Source: Aeromicrobium sp. Root344
GTDB taxonomy: Bacteria > Actinomycetota > Actinomycetes > Propionibacteriales > Nocardioidaceae
NCBI RefSeq assembly: GCF_001425755.1
Contig: NZ_LMDH01000001.1
Coordinates: forward strand, 3,161,571 to 3,225,570
Reading direction: 5' to 3'
Length of the DNA: 64,000 nucleotides
In this document: piece after piece, positions 37,193-47,237 of the stretch
Position numbering within the stretch: position 1 is the stretch's first letter
Layout of the letters: every line of letters begins with the position of its first letter
Notes under the pieces: model-generated
Told to the model about the DNA's origin: nothing
Databases searched by the model: none
Seen by the model: the letters and a program-made list of their open reading frames with translations, nothing else
Program-made: the position numbers and the translations under genes

Positions 37193-37216
37193 GGTTCCCT
37201 CGCAGAGCTCGGTCGG

Positions 37217-38164
37217 TCAGTCGGACTTGTTGTCGCCGAACATGATCTCGTCCCAGCTCGGGACGCGACGACGCTCGTGACGCTTCTTGCGCGGGCCCAT
37301 CGTGTCGGGCACTGCGACGTCGTGCTCGAGGGACTCCTCGAAGTCGTCGACCTCGTGCTCGAGCGCGGCGGACGTGTCGGCGTCCTCGGAGTCGACGATC
37401 GCGAGCTGCTCCAGGACCTTGCGCTCGCGAGCCTCCTTGAGCGAGGCGACCCCGACCTGGGGGCCCTCCTCGACCTCGGGCGCGCTCGCTTCGACCTCGT
37501 CGTCGACGACCTCGACGGGAGCCTCGGCGGGCTGCGACGGAGCCCGTACGGCATCCGCGATCGCCATGTCGGCGGAGTCGGGCAGGGCGACGTCACCGAC
37601 GAGGTCGTGGGCGAACTCGTCAGCGGGTACGACGTAGCGGCTCTTGACGTCGAACAGGAAGCTCGCGGGATGCGCGGCGCCCTCGGGGGTGACCTGGACG
37701 TTCCAGCGGCCGTCCTCGCGCCGCCACGAGTCCCAGGCGGCTGACTCGGGCACGCCACCGTTGGCGGCGATGTTCTCCGACACGAGGGTGCCGAGCAGGA
37801 CGCCCGCACCTCCGACGTGCTTGCGGCGGATCGACGTCTTGCGGGCCTGCTCGCACATGTACTCGCGCTCGGCGAGCACGGGTCCGGCGAAGCCGAGGAT
37901 CTGCTCGACCGGGACGCCGGCGGAGTCGGCGACCGCCTGCGGTGTCTCACCGCGGCGTATGCGGGTCTGGATGTCGCGCGGGCTGAGAGAGCTTTCCATG
38001 CGGATCTCCAACTGGCCGGAGGTGTTCCCAGAGTGGGACGGCTTGCCGATCAGGGAAGCGAGGCGGTGATCAGCGGGGATGCGGAACTGCTCACCGGTGG
38101 ACGCGTCACGCGCAATGAGGAACCGTCTGTCCTCGCTCAGTCTGTCGAGACCGAGATCACGCAT
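37217..38164 (-). CDS. sepH: septation protein SepH
   Basis: A 315-residue protein of the DUF3071/SepH family. Residues about 1-130 match the conserved N-terminal domain with a helix-turn-helix-like part (SPRDIQTRIRRGETPQAVADSAGV) and a following R-R-K-H basic stretch; a W-D-S-W-R-R-E-D-G-R-W core is at about 140. The C-terminal half is acidic, disordered, and ends with R-K-K-R-H-E-R-R-R-V-P-S-W-D-E-I. In Streptomyces SepH binds FtsZ and promotes ring assembly. GGAGG is 7 bases before ATG 38164. It shares a divergent promoter with the TRIC channel gene; an inverted repeat CGAGTG(6)CACTCG lies there (38193-38210). Confidence 0.92.
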   Translation of the reverse strand: MRDLGLDRLSEDRRFLIARDASTGEQFRIPADHRLASLIGKPSHSGNTSGQLEIRMESSLSPRDIQTRIRRGETPQAVADSAGVPVEQILGFAGPVLAEREYMCEQARKTSIRRKHVGGAGVLLGTLVSENIAANGGVPESAAWDSWRREDGRWNVQVTPEGAAHPASFLFDVKSRYVVPADEFAHDLVGDVALPDSADMAIADAVRAPSQPAEAPVEVVDDEVEASAPEVEEGPQVGVASLKEARERKVLEQLAIVDSEDADTSAALEHEVDDFEESLEHDVAVPDTMGPRKKRHERRRVPSWDEIMFGDNKSD

Positions 38165-38270
38165 GTCATCGCCTCCGATGTGACACCGGCTCCGAGTGGG
38201 CGTTCACTCGTAGCGTGTTCTCATCCTAGGCGCGCAGATGGCGAACCTGCGGTGACGCGCCGATACCCGA

Positions 38271-38276
38271 TAGCGT
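38271..38276 (+). promoter_or_regulatory. candidate leaderless promoter -10 for the TRIC gene
   Basis: TAGCGT ends 7 bases before the GTG at 38284; no ribosome site between. Confidence 0.5.
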
Positions 38277-38283
38277 CGTCGCC

Positions 38284-38904
38284 GTGCCCGACACCCTGCT
38301 CCTGGTCCTCGATCTCGCCGGAATCGCGGTCTTCGCGTCGACCGGTGCCTTGGTCGGTGTGCGCAAGGAGCTCGACGTCTTCGGCGTCAGTGTGCTGGCG
38401 TTGATCACCGGGCTCGGTGGCGGCGTGCTGCGCGACGTGCTGATCGGCTCGGTCCCGCCGGCGGCGCTCGACGACTGGCGCTATCTCGTCGTCCCGGCAG
38501 CGACGGCGCTCGCGGTCTTCGTGTTCCATCCCGCGTTCGGCCGCATGGAGCGGCAGATCATGGTGCTCGACGCCGTCGGGCTCGCGCTGTTCTGCGTCAC
38601 CGGCGCGGTCAAGGCCGACGAGGCCGGGCTCAACGTCCTCGCCGCCTCGGTGCTCGGCACGCTGAGCGGCATCGGCGGCGGCATGTTGCGCGACGTGGTG
38701 GCCGGCCGCGTACCCGTCATCTTCCGTGGTGAGCTGTACGCGACGCCCGCGTTCGCCGGTGCTCTCATCGCGACGGTCGTGCACCACGAGGGCTATTCCG
38801 AGTGGTGGTACGCCCTGGCGTTCGCGGTGTGCCTCGGCTGGCGCCTCGTCGCCCTCAAGCGCGGCTGGACCGCGCCGCTCCCGCCCGGCATCGACCACGC
38901 CTGA
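38284..38904 (+). CDS. TRIC-family cation channel (YicG/YadS type)
   Basis: A 206-residue membrane protein with seven helices arranged as two three-helix repeats plus one. Each repeat ends in a glycine-rich kinked motif: G-L-G-G-G-V-L-R-D-V-L near residue 43 and G-I-G-G-G-M-L-R-D-V-V near 128, the signature of prokaryotic TRIC channels, which pass monovalent cations or possibly amino acids as trimers. GTG 38284 fits a leaderless start. Convergent with putA, 9 bases apart. Confidence 0.9.
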   Translation: MPDTLLLVLDLAGIAVFASTGALVGVRKELDVFGVSVLALITGLGGGVLRDVLIGSVPPAALDDWRYLVVPAATALAVFVFHPAFGRMERQIMVLDAVGLALFCVTGAVKADEAGLNVLAASVLGTLSGIGGGMLRDVVAGRVPVIFRGELYATPAFAGALIATVVHHEGYSEWWYALAFAVCLGWRLVALKRGWTAPLPPGIDHA

Positions 38905-38913
38905 ATCGTCAGG

Positions 38914-41900
38914 TCAACGCTTGCGGGGGAGGACGAGCTCGAACTCGGGGTCGTGGTTGCCGAAGCGGTGGTTGGTGATCGTCACCGACTGCTCCTGGAG
39001 GAACGGCAGCGCCTCGACGCGGCCGGACTGGGTGACCGGACCGGCATAGATCGCGACATCGGGGTCGCCGTCGACGGCGACCGAGACGTCGCGGGCGTCG
39101 GAGCCGACGAGACGGAGACGGGTCGGACGGGTCGTCGCGACGTGGGCGAGCCACTCGTCGTGCGTCTCGACGCGGGCCTTGGGTGCGAGTCCTGAGGGCA
39201 GCGGGGTCCGGGAGCTGACGGCCACGTGCGATCCGGTGCGGGCGGCAGCGAGCAGCACCCGGATGAGCTCGGGCAGATAGTTGCCGTCGAAGCGGATCGC
39301 GACCGGCACGGGGACGTAGCGGAACACGTTGCGTTCGACGCCGAGCTTGGAGACGTCCTTGAGCACGCCGTACTCCCGGGTCCAGGCGATGTGGTCCGAC
39401 GACGCGGCCGCGACCAGGTCGCGGTGCTCGACGCCGCTGACATGGGGGCGCGCAGCGTCGAGGAGCCGGGAGACCTCGCGCGAGAGCTCAGGGGTCTCGG
39501 CAGACCGCAACGGTCGCGGCTTCCACGTGCCGAGGTGAGTCAGGTAGTTGGGCCCACCAGCCTTGGCGGTCGTGCCCACGGACGACCGCTTCCAGCCGCC
39601 GAACGGTTGACGTTGCACGATGGCCCCGGTGATGCCGCGGTTGACGTAGAGGTTGCCGGCCTGGACCGTGTCGATCCAGGTGTTGACCTCCTTGGCGTCG
39701 AGCGAGTGGATGCCGGCGGTGAGGCCGTAGTCCGTCGCGTTCTGCCACTCGATCGCCTGCTGCAGGGACTTGGCCCTCATGATGCCGAGGACGGGGCCGA
39801 AGTACTCCGTGGTGTGGAAGCGGCTCCCTGGGCGTACGCCCGTGCGGACACCTGGCGACCACACCCGGGCATCGGAGCCGAGCTGGCGCGGTGCGAGCAG
39901 CCACTCCTCGCCGTCGGCGAGTGCCGTGAGTCCCTCGGCCAGCTTGCCGAGCGGGGGCTCGATGATCGGCCCCATCGTGACCTCGGGGTCGTGAGGGAAG
40001 CCGACCTTGAGGGACGAGACGGCGTCGACGAGCTGCCGCTCGAAGCGCTCGGAGTCGCCCACTGACCCGACGAGGATCGCGAGGCTCGCGGCCGAGCACT
40101 TCTGCCCGGCATGCCCGAATGCGCTCTTGACCAGGTCGGCCACGGCGAGGTCGATGTCGGCGCTGGGCGTGATGACGATGGCGTTCTTGCCACTCGTCTC
40201 GGCCAGCAGCGGCAGGTCGGGGCGCCACGAGCGGAACAGGTTGGCGGTGTCCCAGCCACCCGTGAGGATGACGCGGTCGACGTCGGAGTGCGAGATGAGT
40301 GCCTTGCTGAGCGGACCTTCGTCGATCGTCACGTAGCGCAGCACGTCGCGGGGCACGCCGGCCTGCCAGAGCGCCTCGACCATGACGGCGGCGCAACGAC
40401 GGGTCTGGGGCGCAGCCTTGATGACCACGCCGCTGCCCACCGCCAGCGCTGCGAGCACCGAGCCGGCCGGGATGGCGACCGGGAAGTTCCACGGGGGAGC
40501 GACGATCGTCAGCGTGTCGGGGACGAACTCGGCTCCGTCGACAGCCTCGAGCCGGCGCGCCGACTCGGCGTAGTAGTGCGCGAAGTCGACCGCCTCGCTG
40601 ACCTCGACGTCGGCTTCGGCGATCGTCTTGCCCGCCTCGACAGCCATCACGGACACCAGGTCGCCGCGGCGTGCGCCCAGGGCGTTGCCGGCCTGGTGGA
40701 GGATCCAGGCGCGGACCTCGGAGCCACGGGCCTGCCACGCCCTGGCCGCGGCACGGGTGTCCTGGACGACGCTCTCCAGGCTCGCCGGTCCGGGGATCGT
40801 GTTGCTGCGAACCGTCTCGGTGCCGAGCTGTGTGTATGCCGAGCGGGCCAGCACGAGTCGGCCCCACTCGCGGTTGGCCGCGGTCGACGGATCGGTGTCC
40901 GGCGTGTTGGCGAACGTGTCGGGATGCACCGGTACGACCTCGGTGAGCCGGTTCTGGGTGCGGTGCGGCTCGGGCACGCTGTCGTCCAGTGCGTCGACCG
41001 CGGCGAAGAAGCGCCGGATCTCGCGGTTGAGCAGGTCTGGCTCGTCGGCGAGCTCGAACGCGGCCGACATGAAGTTGTCGCTGCTGGCGTTCTCCTCGAG
41101 CCGGCGTACGAGATAGGAGATCGCAACGTCGAACTCCGAAGGGTGCACGACAGGCGTGTAGAGCAGCAGCTGTCCGATGTCGTCGCGGACCGCGTCGACC
41201 GGACCGCTGTCCATGCCGAGCAGCATCTCGAAGTCCACACCGTCGCGGACGCCGCGGTCACCGGCCAGCAGCCAGGCATAGGCGATGTCGAACAGGTTCT
41301 GGCCGGCGACACCGAGGCGTACGGCGTCAATGCGCTCCGGCGTCATGGCCCAGTCGAGCACGCGCTTGTAGTTGGTGTCGGTCTCCTGCTTGCTGGACCA
41401 GGTCGCGAGCGGCCAACCGTGCATCGCGGCGTCGACCCGCTCCATGGCGAGGTTGGCGCCCTTGACGACCCGCACCTTGATCGGAGCGCCGCCCTTGGCG
41501 CGGCGCTGCGCGGCCCACTCCTGCAGGTCCTGCATCGCACCGAGGGCATCTGGCAGGTAGGCCTGCAGGACGATGCCCGCCTCGAGGTCGGGGAACGACT
41601 CGAGGATCGCCTTGAAGACCGCGACCGTCAGGTCGAGGTCGTGGTACTCCTCCATGTCGAGGTTGATGAACGTCGGATCGCCGCTGGACGCCCGCTCGTA
41701 GAGCGGCGTGAGCTGCTTGACGACGCGGGCGACGGACTCGTCGAACGCCCACATCGAGAGCTGGCTGGCGACCGAGGAGACCTTGACCGAGACGTAGTCG
41801 ACGTCGTCGCGTTCCAGCAGCTCCATCGTGCCGTCGCGGCGGTGCGCCGCCTCGCCCTCACCGAGGACCGCCTCGCCGAGCAGGTTGAGGTTGAGCCGGT

Positions 41901-42309
41901 CACCCCCGGAGCGCAGGCGCTTGATGGTCTTGCCGAGCTTGTCCGGGCGGGCGTCGACGACGAGGTGGCCCACCATGCGTCGCAGCGTGCGCCGCGCGAT
42001 CGACACCACGAGCTTGGGGAACACGACCGCCATGACGGCACCGAGCTTGAGCAGGACGCGCTGGGACGCCGGGAGGAACGACGGTGTGTGCAGGGCGAGC
42101 CGGCGGAGGTTGCGGGCCGCCACGCGGTGGTCGTCAGGACGTACGACCCGGTCGACGAACCCGATCGTGAACTCCAGCCCGTGCGGATCCTTGAGCAGCT
42201 GGGCGAGGCGTTCGGCTGACGGATCGGCACGGCGTTTGGAGGTGCGCTCGGGATCGATCCAGGTGCGCACGAGCTCGACGCTGCGCTCGGCGAGAGTGAG
42301 TTCGGTCAT
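38914..42309 (-). CDS. putA: bifunctional proline dehydrogenase / L-glutamate gamma-semialdehyde dehydrogenase
   Basis: A 1131-residue two-enzyme protein converting proline to glutamate. The FAD-binding proline dehydrogenase barrel covers about residues 80-440; the NAD-dependent aldehyde dehydrogenase domain about 500-990, with general base Glu in LLAETSGKNA and catalytic Cys in FGHAGQKCSA near residue 765. A C-terminal 130-residue region remains, seen in long PutAs. There is no N-terminal ribbon-helix-helix domain, so it should not autoregulate as E. coli PutA does. A TAACCT hexamer at 42325-42320 lies 10 bases before the ATG, giving a very short leader. Confidence 0.95.
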   Translation of the reverse strand: MTELTLAERSVELVRTWIDPERTSKRRADPSAERLAQLLKDPHGLEFTIGFVDRVVRPDDHRVAARNLRRLALHTPSFLPASQRVLLKLGAVMAVVFPKLVVSIARRTLRRMVGHLVVDARPDKLGKTIKRLRSGGDRLNLNLLGEAVLGEGEAAHRRDGTMELLERDDVDYVSVKVSSVASQLSMWAFDESVARVVKQLTPLYERASSGDPTFINLDMEEYHDLDLTVAVFKAILESFPDLEAGIVLQAYLPDALGAMQDLQEWAAQRRAKGGAPIKVRVVKGANLAMERVDAAMHGWPLATWSSKQETDTNYKRVLDWAMTPERIDAVRLGVAGQNLFDIAYAWLLAGDRGVRDGVDFEMLLGMDSGPVDAVRDDIGQLLLYTPVVHPSEFDVAISYLVRRLEENASSDNFMSAAFELADEPDLLNREIRRFFAAVDALDDSVPEPHRTQNRLTEVVPVHPDTFANTPDTDPSTAANREWGRLVLARSAYTQLGTETVRSNTIPGPASLESVVQDTRAAARAWQARGSEVRAWILHQAGNALGARRGDLVSVMAVEAGKTIAEADVEVSEAVDFAHYYAESARRLEAVDGAEFVPDTLTIVAPPWNFPVAIPAGSVLAALAVGSGVVIKAAPQTRRCAAVMVEALWQAGVPRDVLRYVTIDEGPLSKALISHSDVDRVILTGGWDTANLFRSWRPDLPLLAETSGKNAIVITPSADIDLAVADLVKSAFGHAGQKCSAASLAILVGSVGDSERFERQLVDAVSSLKVGFPHDPEVTMGPIIEPPLGKLAEGLTALADGEEWLLAPRQLGSDARVWSPGVRTGVRPGSRFHTTEYFGPVLGIMRAKSLQQAIEWQNATDYGLTAGIHSLDAKEVNTWIDTVQAGNLYVNRGITGAIVQRQPFGGWKRSSVGTTAKAGGPNYLTHLGTWKPRPLRSAETPELSREVSRLLDAARPHVSGVEHRDLVAAASSDHIAWTREYGVLKDVSKLGVERNVFRYVPVPVAIRFDGNYLPELIRVLLAAARTGSHVAVSSRTPLPSGLAPKARVETHDEWLAHVATTRPTRLRLVGSDARDVSVAVDGDPDVAIYAGPVTQSGRVEALPFLQEQSVTITNHRFGNHDPEFELVLPRKR

Positions 42310-42345
42310 GTCGAGCCCAAGGTTAGTGCCACACTGCCCCGAAGT

Positions 42346-43530
42346 TCACCCCGCGGCGCCTCGCGACGGCGTACGGATGCTCCACGCGACGGCGGCGGCG
42401 GCCAGCCCCGAGACCAGCGGGACCAGGAACCCCGCCGATGCCCCTTGGTGATCGATGACCCAGCCGGCGATCGCGGAGCCCGGCGCGACTCCCACAGCCA
42501 GTCCGGTCGTGGTCCACGTGAGGGCTTCGGTGAGGCGCGACGACGGCACGCTGCGCTCGATCAGGTTGACGGTCGCGATGAGCGTCGGCGAGATCATGAA
42601 CCCCGTGAGGAACATGCCGACCGCGATGAGCGGTATGCCCGAGAGCACCGCGAGCGGCGCGAACAGCAGGGCGAGGGCCAGCAGCGAGGCGCGGAGCCGG
42701 TGCAGCGGCTCCCCCGGCTGGGGGAGTGCTCCGACCACGACTCCTGCGATGAGGCTGCCGGTCGCCCAGATCGCGATGACGAAGCCGGCGGCGCCGCGGT
42801 TGCCCTCCTCCGTGCAGAACGCGACGACGATGACCTCGGCCGATCCGAACAGCATGCCGAGGCCCACGGACGAGGCCACGACGGGTCCGAGCAACCCCCA
42901 GCCAATCGGCGGGCGGGCGCCCTCGACGTGCTCGATCAGCGGCGGTTCGGTACGTCGTTGGGTCGCCAGCGCCCACGAGCCGAGCGACGCCGCAGCGGCC
43001 GCCGCGACCAGTCCGGCGTAGTCCGAGATCTGCAGCGTCAGCACGGTCACGAGGACCGGACCGACCATGAACACGACCTCGTCGAGCACCGCCTCGATCG
43101 AGAACGCGGTGTTGAGCTGGCTCCGGTCGGCCACGGCGTGGGTCCAGCGGGCGCGCACCATGCTGCCCGTCTGTGGCGTCGCGAGACCGGCGATCGCCAC
43201 GCACACGTGGGGCACGGGCGTGGCCCAGTCGTGGCCGATCGCGACCAGCGTGAGGGCCATGCCGAGGGCGTACACGGCGCCGACGACCCACAGCACGCGC
43301 GACTGGCCGAGGCGATCGGCGAGCCGGCCCTGCGTCGGGCCGAAGACCGCGGCCGCGAGGACGTACACCGCGGCCAGCACGCCCGCACGCCCGTAGGACC
43401 CCGTGCGTTCCGAGACCAGCAGGACGATGCCGAAGCCGGCCATCGACAACGGCAGCCGCGAGACGACGGCCGTGGTGGAGAACAGCACGGCACCGGGTCG
43501 TGACAGCACGTCCCGATATGTCGTCAGCAT
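42346..43530 (-). CDS. MFS transporter (12-helix)
   Basis: A 394-residue membrane transporter with about 12 helices and the motif A-like loop [16 protein letters not shown] between helices 2 and 3. It is most similar in pattern to small actinobacterial exporters of unknown substrate. ATG 43530 has GGGAGG 6-7 bases upstream and begins directly before helix 1 ([17 protein letters not shown]). It is divergent from the ferrochelatase gene with a 52-base gap, which makes a tetrapyrrole link conceivable but unsupported. Confidence 0.8.
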   Translation of the reverse strand: MLTTYRDVLSRPGAVLFSTTAVVSRLPLSMAGFGIVLLVSERTGSYGRAGVLAAVYVLAAAVFGPTQGRLADRLGQSRVLWVVGAVYALGMALTLVAIGHDWATPVPHVCVAIAGLATPQTGSMVRARWTHAVADRSQLNTAFSIEAVLDEVVFMVGPVLVTVLTLQISDYAGLVAAAAAASLGSWALATQRRTEPPLIEHVEGARPPIGWGLLGPVVASSVGLGMLFGSAEVIVVAFCTEEGNRGAAGFVIAIWATGSLIAGVVVGALPQPGEPLHRLRASLLALALLFAPLAVLSGIPLIAVGMFLTGFMISPTLIATVNLIERSVPSSRLTEALTWTTTGLAVGVAPGSAIAGWVIDHQGASAGFLVPLVSGLAAAAVAWSIRTPSRGAAG

Positions 43531-43582
43531 GAAAGGCCTCCCAGCATGCCGACCATATCCGTCGCGGTGGGATGATGAGCGC

Positions 43583-44656
43583 ATGGATGCTCGCCCCTTC
43601 GATGCACTGCTGCTCGTGTCGTTCGGCGGTCCGGAGCACCCGGACGACGTCGTCCCGTTCCTCGAGAACGTCACGATGGGCCGCGGCATCCCGCGCGAAC
43701 GCCTCGAAGAGGTCGGTCAGCACTACTTCCTGTTCGGCGGCAAGTCGCCCATCAACGAGCTCAACCTCGAGCTGCTCGACGCGCTCCGCAAGGACTTCGC
43801 CGAGCACGGAGTCGACCTGCCGATCTACTGGGGCAACCGCAACTGGGACCCCTACCTGCGCGACGCCGCTCGCCAGATGGCCGCTGACGGCGTACGCCGG
43901 GCAGCCTGCTTCGTGACGAGCGCCTACTCGTCCTACTCCGGCTGCCGGCAGTATCGCGAGGACCTCTACGACGCGGTCAGCGGCCTCGACGTCGAGCTCA
44001 GCCGGCTGCGGCACTACTTCAACCACCCGGGATTCGTCGGCCCGTTCGTCGAGGCGACGTCGGAGGCGCTCGCGGGCGCGCCCGACGGCACGCACGTCGT
44101 GTTCGTCACGCACTCGATCCCCGAGACCATGAACCTGGCCAGTGGCGGCCCGGGCCGTGAGGCTTACGTCCGCCAGCACGAGAGCGTCGCGGAGATGGTC
44201 GCCGAGGGCGTCGGTACGCATCGCTGGTCCCTGGCCTACTGCTCGCGCTCCGGCTCCCCGCACATGCCGTGGCTCGAGCCCGACATCAACGACCACCTGC
44301 GCGAGCTGCACGAGTCCGGCACCACGTCGGTCGTGGTCGTGCCGATCGGGTTCATCTCCGACCACATGGAGGTCATCTACGACCTCGACACCGAGGCCAA
44401 GATGACCGCCGACGGACTCGGCATGACCTACGACCGGGTCGACACGCCCGGCGCCCACCCCGACTTCGTCGCGATGGTGCGCGACCTGCTGCTCGAGCGA
44501 GCCGCTATCGAGCGCGGCGAGCAGCCCGACCGGTGCTCGCTCGGCGAGCTCGGACCCTCCCACGACGTGTGCCCGGTCGACTGCTGCCTCAACCCGCGCT
44601 CCGCCCTGCCGACGATCGGCGGCGTCGGCGACGGTGTCACGACGGCTACCGCATGA
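43583..44656 (+). CDS. cpfC: ferrochelatase (coproporphyrin III type)
   Basis: A 357-residue enzyme inserting Fe2+ into a porphyrin. In Actinomycetota the substrate is coproporphyrin III. Visible features: [10 protein letters not shown] start, [10 protein letters not shown], the catalytic VTHSIPETM with His near residue 180, and [17 protein letters not shown] with the second metal-side Glu. The C-terminus has C-x7-C-P-x-D-C-C-x-N-P-R, matching the extra cysteines that bind a [2Fe-2S] cluster in actinobacterial enzymes. ATG 43583 aligns with the family start. The inositol monophosphatase gene overlaps its stop (ATGA). Confidence 0.94.
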   Translation: MDARPFDALLLVSFGGPEHPDDVVPFLENVTMGRGIPRERLEEVGQHYFLFGGKSPINELNLELLDALRKDFAEHGVDLPIYWGNRNWDPYLRDAARQMAADGVRRAACFVTSAYSSYSGCRQYREDLYDAVSGLDVELSRLRHYFNHPGFVGPFVEATSEALAGAPDGTHVVFVTHSIPETMNLASGGPGREAYVRQHESVAEMVAEGVGTHRWSLAYCSRSGSPHMPWLEPDINDHLRELHESGTTSVVVVPIGFISDHMEVIYDLDTEAKMTADGLGMTYDRVDTPGAHPDFVAMVRDLLLERAAIERGEQPDRCSLGELGPSHDVCPVDCCLNPRSALPTIGGVGDGVTTATA

Positions 44657-45444
44657 CCGAAACGCTCCTGACGCTGGCCCGTGAGGTCGGCCGCGAAGCC
44701 GCCGCGTTCGTCGCCGGCAGGCGGCCGGCCGGCCGCGTCACGGTCTCGGCCACCAAGTCGAGCCCCACGGACGTCGTCACCGAGATCGACGAGGCATGCG
44801 AGCGGCTCATCCGTGAGCGCATCTTCGCCGCGCGCCCCGACGACGGGTTCGTCGGTGAGGAGGGCAACGACGTCCTCGGCTCGAGCGGCGTCGACTGGGT
44901 CGTCGACCCGATCGACGGCACGGTCAACTTCGTCTACGGCATCCCGACCTACGGGGTCTCGATCGCAGCGCGACGGGACGGCGAGGTCGTCGCGGGCTAC
45001 GTCATCAACATCGCGTCCGGTGCCGAGTGGGGAGCGGTCCGCGGAGCCGGCGCGTGGCGCTACGCCGGCGAGTCCCGCCAGGTGCTCACGGCGCCGCAGC
45101 CGGAGTCCGTGGCGCACGCGCTGGTGGCGACCGGCTTCAACTACGTGCCCGCGGTCCGCACGGCCCAGGCTGCGGCGATGGCGACGTTCCTGCCGCAGGT
45201 GCGCGACATCCGCCGGATCGGCTCGGCGGCACTCGATCTGTGCGGCCTGGCCGAAGGACAGTTCGACGCCTACCTCGAGCAGGGACTCAAGCCCTGGGAC
45301 CTCGCCGCAGGCGGCCTGATCGCGGCCGAGGCCGGCCTTGTCCTGAGCGGGTTCGACGGCGGCCCGGACGAGCGTATGGTGATGGCTGCTCATCCTGCGA
45401 TTGCTGAGGAATATTTCGCCCTCGTACGTGCTTGTGGGTTCTGA
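44653..45444 (+). CDS. suhB: inositol monophosphatase family protein
   Basis: A 263-residue Mg2+-dependent phosphatase. Metal-binding motifs are VGEEG near residue 72, [14 protein letters not shown] (W/D-P-x-D-G-T-x-N) near 87 and [17 protein letters not shown] near 215. It probably releases free inositol for mycothiol and phosphatidylinositol lipids, although such proteins can also act on other sugar phosphates. It is coupled to cpfC by a 4-base overlap. Its place next to DUF4193 corresponds to suhB (Rv2701c) in the M. tuberculosis order. Confidence 0.9.
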   Translation: MTETLLTLAREVGREAAAFVAGRRPAGRVTVSATKSSPTDVVTEIDEACERLIRERIFAARPDDGFVGEEGNDVLGSSGVDWVVDPIDGTVNFVYGIPTYGVSIAARRDGEVVAGYVINIASGAEWGAVRGAGAWRYAGESRQVLTAPQPESVAHALVATGFNYVPAVRTAQAAAMATFLPQVRDIRRIGSAALDLCGLAEGQFDAYLEQGLKPWDLAAGGLIAAEAGLVLSGFDGGPDERMVMAAHPAIAEEYFALVRACGF

Positions 45445-45507
45445 CGAACGGAACGTTTGGGGCGTGTGGCACAATCACGCCGGTTGTTCCGCACAAAGGG
45501 AGATTTG

Positions 45508-45807
45508 ATGGCTACCGATTACGACGCACCGCGCAAGACCGAGGAAGAGCAGTCCGAGGACAGCATCGAGGAGCTCAAGGCGCGTCGGCACGAGAAGAGC
45601 TCGGGCAAGGTCGACGAGGACGAGACCGAGGCTGCCGAGAACTTCGAGCTGCCCGGTGCGGACCTGTCACACGAAGAGCTCGCGGTCCAGGTCGTGCCCA
45701 AGCAGCTCGACGAGTTCACCTGCTCGTCCTGCTTCCTGGTGCATCACCGCAGCCAGCTGGCATCGGAGAAGAACGGCGTGCTCATCTGCCGCGACTGCGC
45801 CTACTGA
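45508..45807 (+). CDS. DUF4193 family protein
   Basis: A 99-residue, very acidic protein of a conserved actinobacterial family. The first half is charged and probably disordered; the second half has FTCSSCFLVHHRSQLA and VLICRDCAY, a C-x2-C...C-x2-C zinc-ribbon-like arrangement. ATG 45508 has GGGAG 6 bases upstream. It lies between suhB and a convergent DUF4235 gene, overlapping the latter's end by 26 bases. Function unknown; the zinc knuckle suggests nucleic acid or protein contact. Confidence 0.88.
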   Translation: MATDYDAPRKTEEEQSEDSIEELKARRHEKSSGKVDEDETEAAENFELPGADLSHEELAVQVVPKQLDEFTCSSCFLVHHRSQLASEKNGVLICRDCAY

Positions 45808-46228
45808 CCTTCTTCTTGGTCGAACGTTCGGGAGCCGGATCCGCAAGGACCGGCTCCTTTGCGTTGTCCGGGACCGAGTTCTCGAGGGGCTTCATGCCGG
45901 GCGGCAGGTGTCCGGTCGACTTGACCCAGTAGGTCGCGGTGCCGCGGCGTACGCCGACCTTGACGAGCTCGATGATCGCGCCGCCGACGACGGCCCACGC
46001 CACAGCCTCACCGGTCGTGACGTCGGGGTGCCGGCCGCTGCTCGGCGGCTTCTTGCCGGTCACTGCACGCCACGCGAGCACCGAGGCCCGTTGCGCCAGC
46101 AGGCCGGCGACGATCGACGAGCCACGGTCCATGAGCTTCCAGGCACCTTTGCCGGGCGCCTTGGTCTTGGGCGTCGTGGCGGCCTCGGCGAGGAGCTGCT
46201 CTGCGTGCTTAGCCTTCTTCTTCGCCAC
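45782..46228 (-). CDS. DUF4235 family membrane-associated protein
   Basis: A 148-residue protein, Lys-rich at both ends, with a core of two hydrophobic helices ([23 protein letters not shown] and [18 protein letters not shown]) typical of DUF4235. The tail after residue 115 is hydrophilic. GTG 46228 has GGAG 9 bases upstream. It overlaps the end of DUF3093 by 20 bases, so the two form a minus-strand pair. Function unknown. Confidence 0.78.
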   Translation of the reverse strand: MAKKKAKHAEQLLAEAATTPKTKAPGKGAWKLMDRGSSIVAGLLAQRASVLAWRAVTGKKPPSSGRHPDVTTGEAVAWAVVGGAIIELVKVGVRRGTATYWVKSTGHLPPGMKPLENSVPDNAKEPVLADPAPERSTKKKVSRRSRGR

Positions 46229-46715
46229 GGGGCGGGTCTCCGTTCGGGTCGTGCGCCGGTGCGGTCGGCGCGTTCTCAGTGTGGCCCAGAGCAGCGGCGA
46301 GCGCGTCCGGACGGCGGCTCGACACCAGCCAGTAGGGCGTGGGATCGCTGTCGTCGGCGAGCGGTATGAGCACACCGCGGTCGATGTAGGGGCGGGTCAC
46401 GAGATAGGCCCTCGCGTCCGCCCCGGTGCCGAGCTTCAGCCGGTAGGCGGCCCGATGGAGCGGCTCGACCGCACCGATGTGGGCACGATCGATCGACGCG
46501 CGACCGACCCGCAGGCCGTCGGAGTCGACCGCGATCAGCAGGGAACCGTAGCGCCACACGACGTAGAGACCGGGCCCGGCGACGATGGCGGTCGTGACGA
46601 TCGCGATGGGCCAGTTGGTCGCGACGAGCATGATCCAGCCCCAGGCGGCGGCGAACACGAGCGCGGCCAGCCACCAGGAAGCCGGCGCGGTCAGTCGTTC
46701 GCGGTACGTCGTCAC
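46209..46715 (-). CDS. DUF3093 family membrane protein
   Basis: A 168-residue protein with two adjacent N-terminal helices (residues 14-32 and 35-55) followed by a soluble PH-like beta domain ([23 protein letters not shown]... [17 protein letters not shown]). It corresponds to Rv2698, which is likewise divergent from dut. GTG 46715 starts M-T-T-Y-R-E-R-L, the usual family opening. Function unknown. Confidence 0.85.
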   Translation of the reverse strand: MTTYRERLTAPASWWLAALVFAAAWGWIMLVATNWPIAIVTTAIVAGPGLYVVWRYGSLLIAVDSDGLRVGRASIDRAHIGAVEPLHRAAYRLKLGTGADARAYLVTRPYIDRGVLIPLADDSDPTPYWLVSSRRPDALAAALGHTENAPTAPAHDPNGDPPRGEEEG

Positions 46716-46756
46716 GGTTCAACCTTGCCTCATGCCGCACGGCGTCCCGACGCAGG

Positions 46757-46762
46757 TAGGGT
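46757..46762 (+). promoter_or_regulatory. candidate leaderless promoter -10 for dut
   Basis: TAGGGT ends 7 bases before the dut ATG at 46770, with no ribosome site between. Confidence 0.55.
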
Positions 46763-46769
46763 CGCTGCC

Positions 46770-47237
46770 ATGTTCGACGTCACCGTCACCCGGCTGGATC
46801 CGGGCGTGCCGCTCCCGACGTACGCGCATCCCGGCGACGCCGGAGCCGACCTCGTGACGACGATCGACCTCGACCTCGCACCGGGGGAGCGCGTCCTGGT
46901 TCCCACCGGCATCGCAGTCGCCCTGCCCGACGGCCTCGCCGCGTTCGTGCACCCGCGCTCGGGGCTCGCGCTGCGCCACGGCCTGTCGATCGTCAACACC
47001 CCCGGCACGATCGATGCGGGTTACCGTGGAGAGATCAAGGTCCTCCTGGTCAACCACGACCCCCGCGAGTCCGTACGTCTGACGCGCGGAGATCGGGTCG
47101 CGCAGCTCGTGATCCAGCGCGTCGAGCGCGTGGCATTCACGGAGGCCGAGTCGCTGCCCGACTCGGCTCGTGGGGCCGGAGGGTACGGTTCGACCGGCGG
47201 TCACGCGATCGCCGAGCCCCAGGGGGAGAGAAGCTGA
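46770..47237 (+). CDS. dut: deoxyuridine 5'-triphosphate nucleotidohydrolase
   Basis: A 155-residue trimeric dUTPase that hydrolyses dUTP to dUMP and pyrophosphate. The five family motifs are present: [50 protein letters not shown] and [10 protein letters not shown]. It keeps uracil out of DNA and provides dUMP for thymidylate. The leaderless start at ATG 46770 fits. Its TGA shares one base with the ATG of DUF3710, so the genes dut-DUF3710-OB-DUF3159 form a tight run. Confidence 0.96.
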   Translation: MFDVTVTRLDPGVPLPTYAHPGDAGADLVTTIDLDLAPGERVLVPTGIAVALPDGLAAFVHPRSGLALRHGLSIVNTPGTIDAGYRGEIKVLLVNHDPRESVRLTRGDRVAQLVIQRVERVAFTEAESLPDSARGAGGYGSTGGHAIAEPQGERS

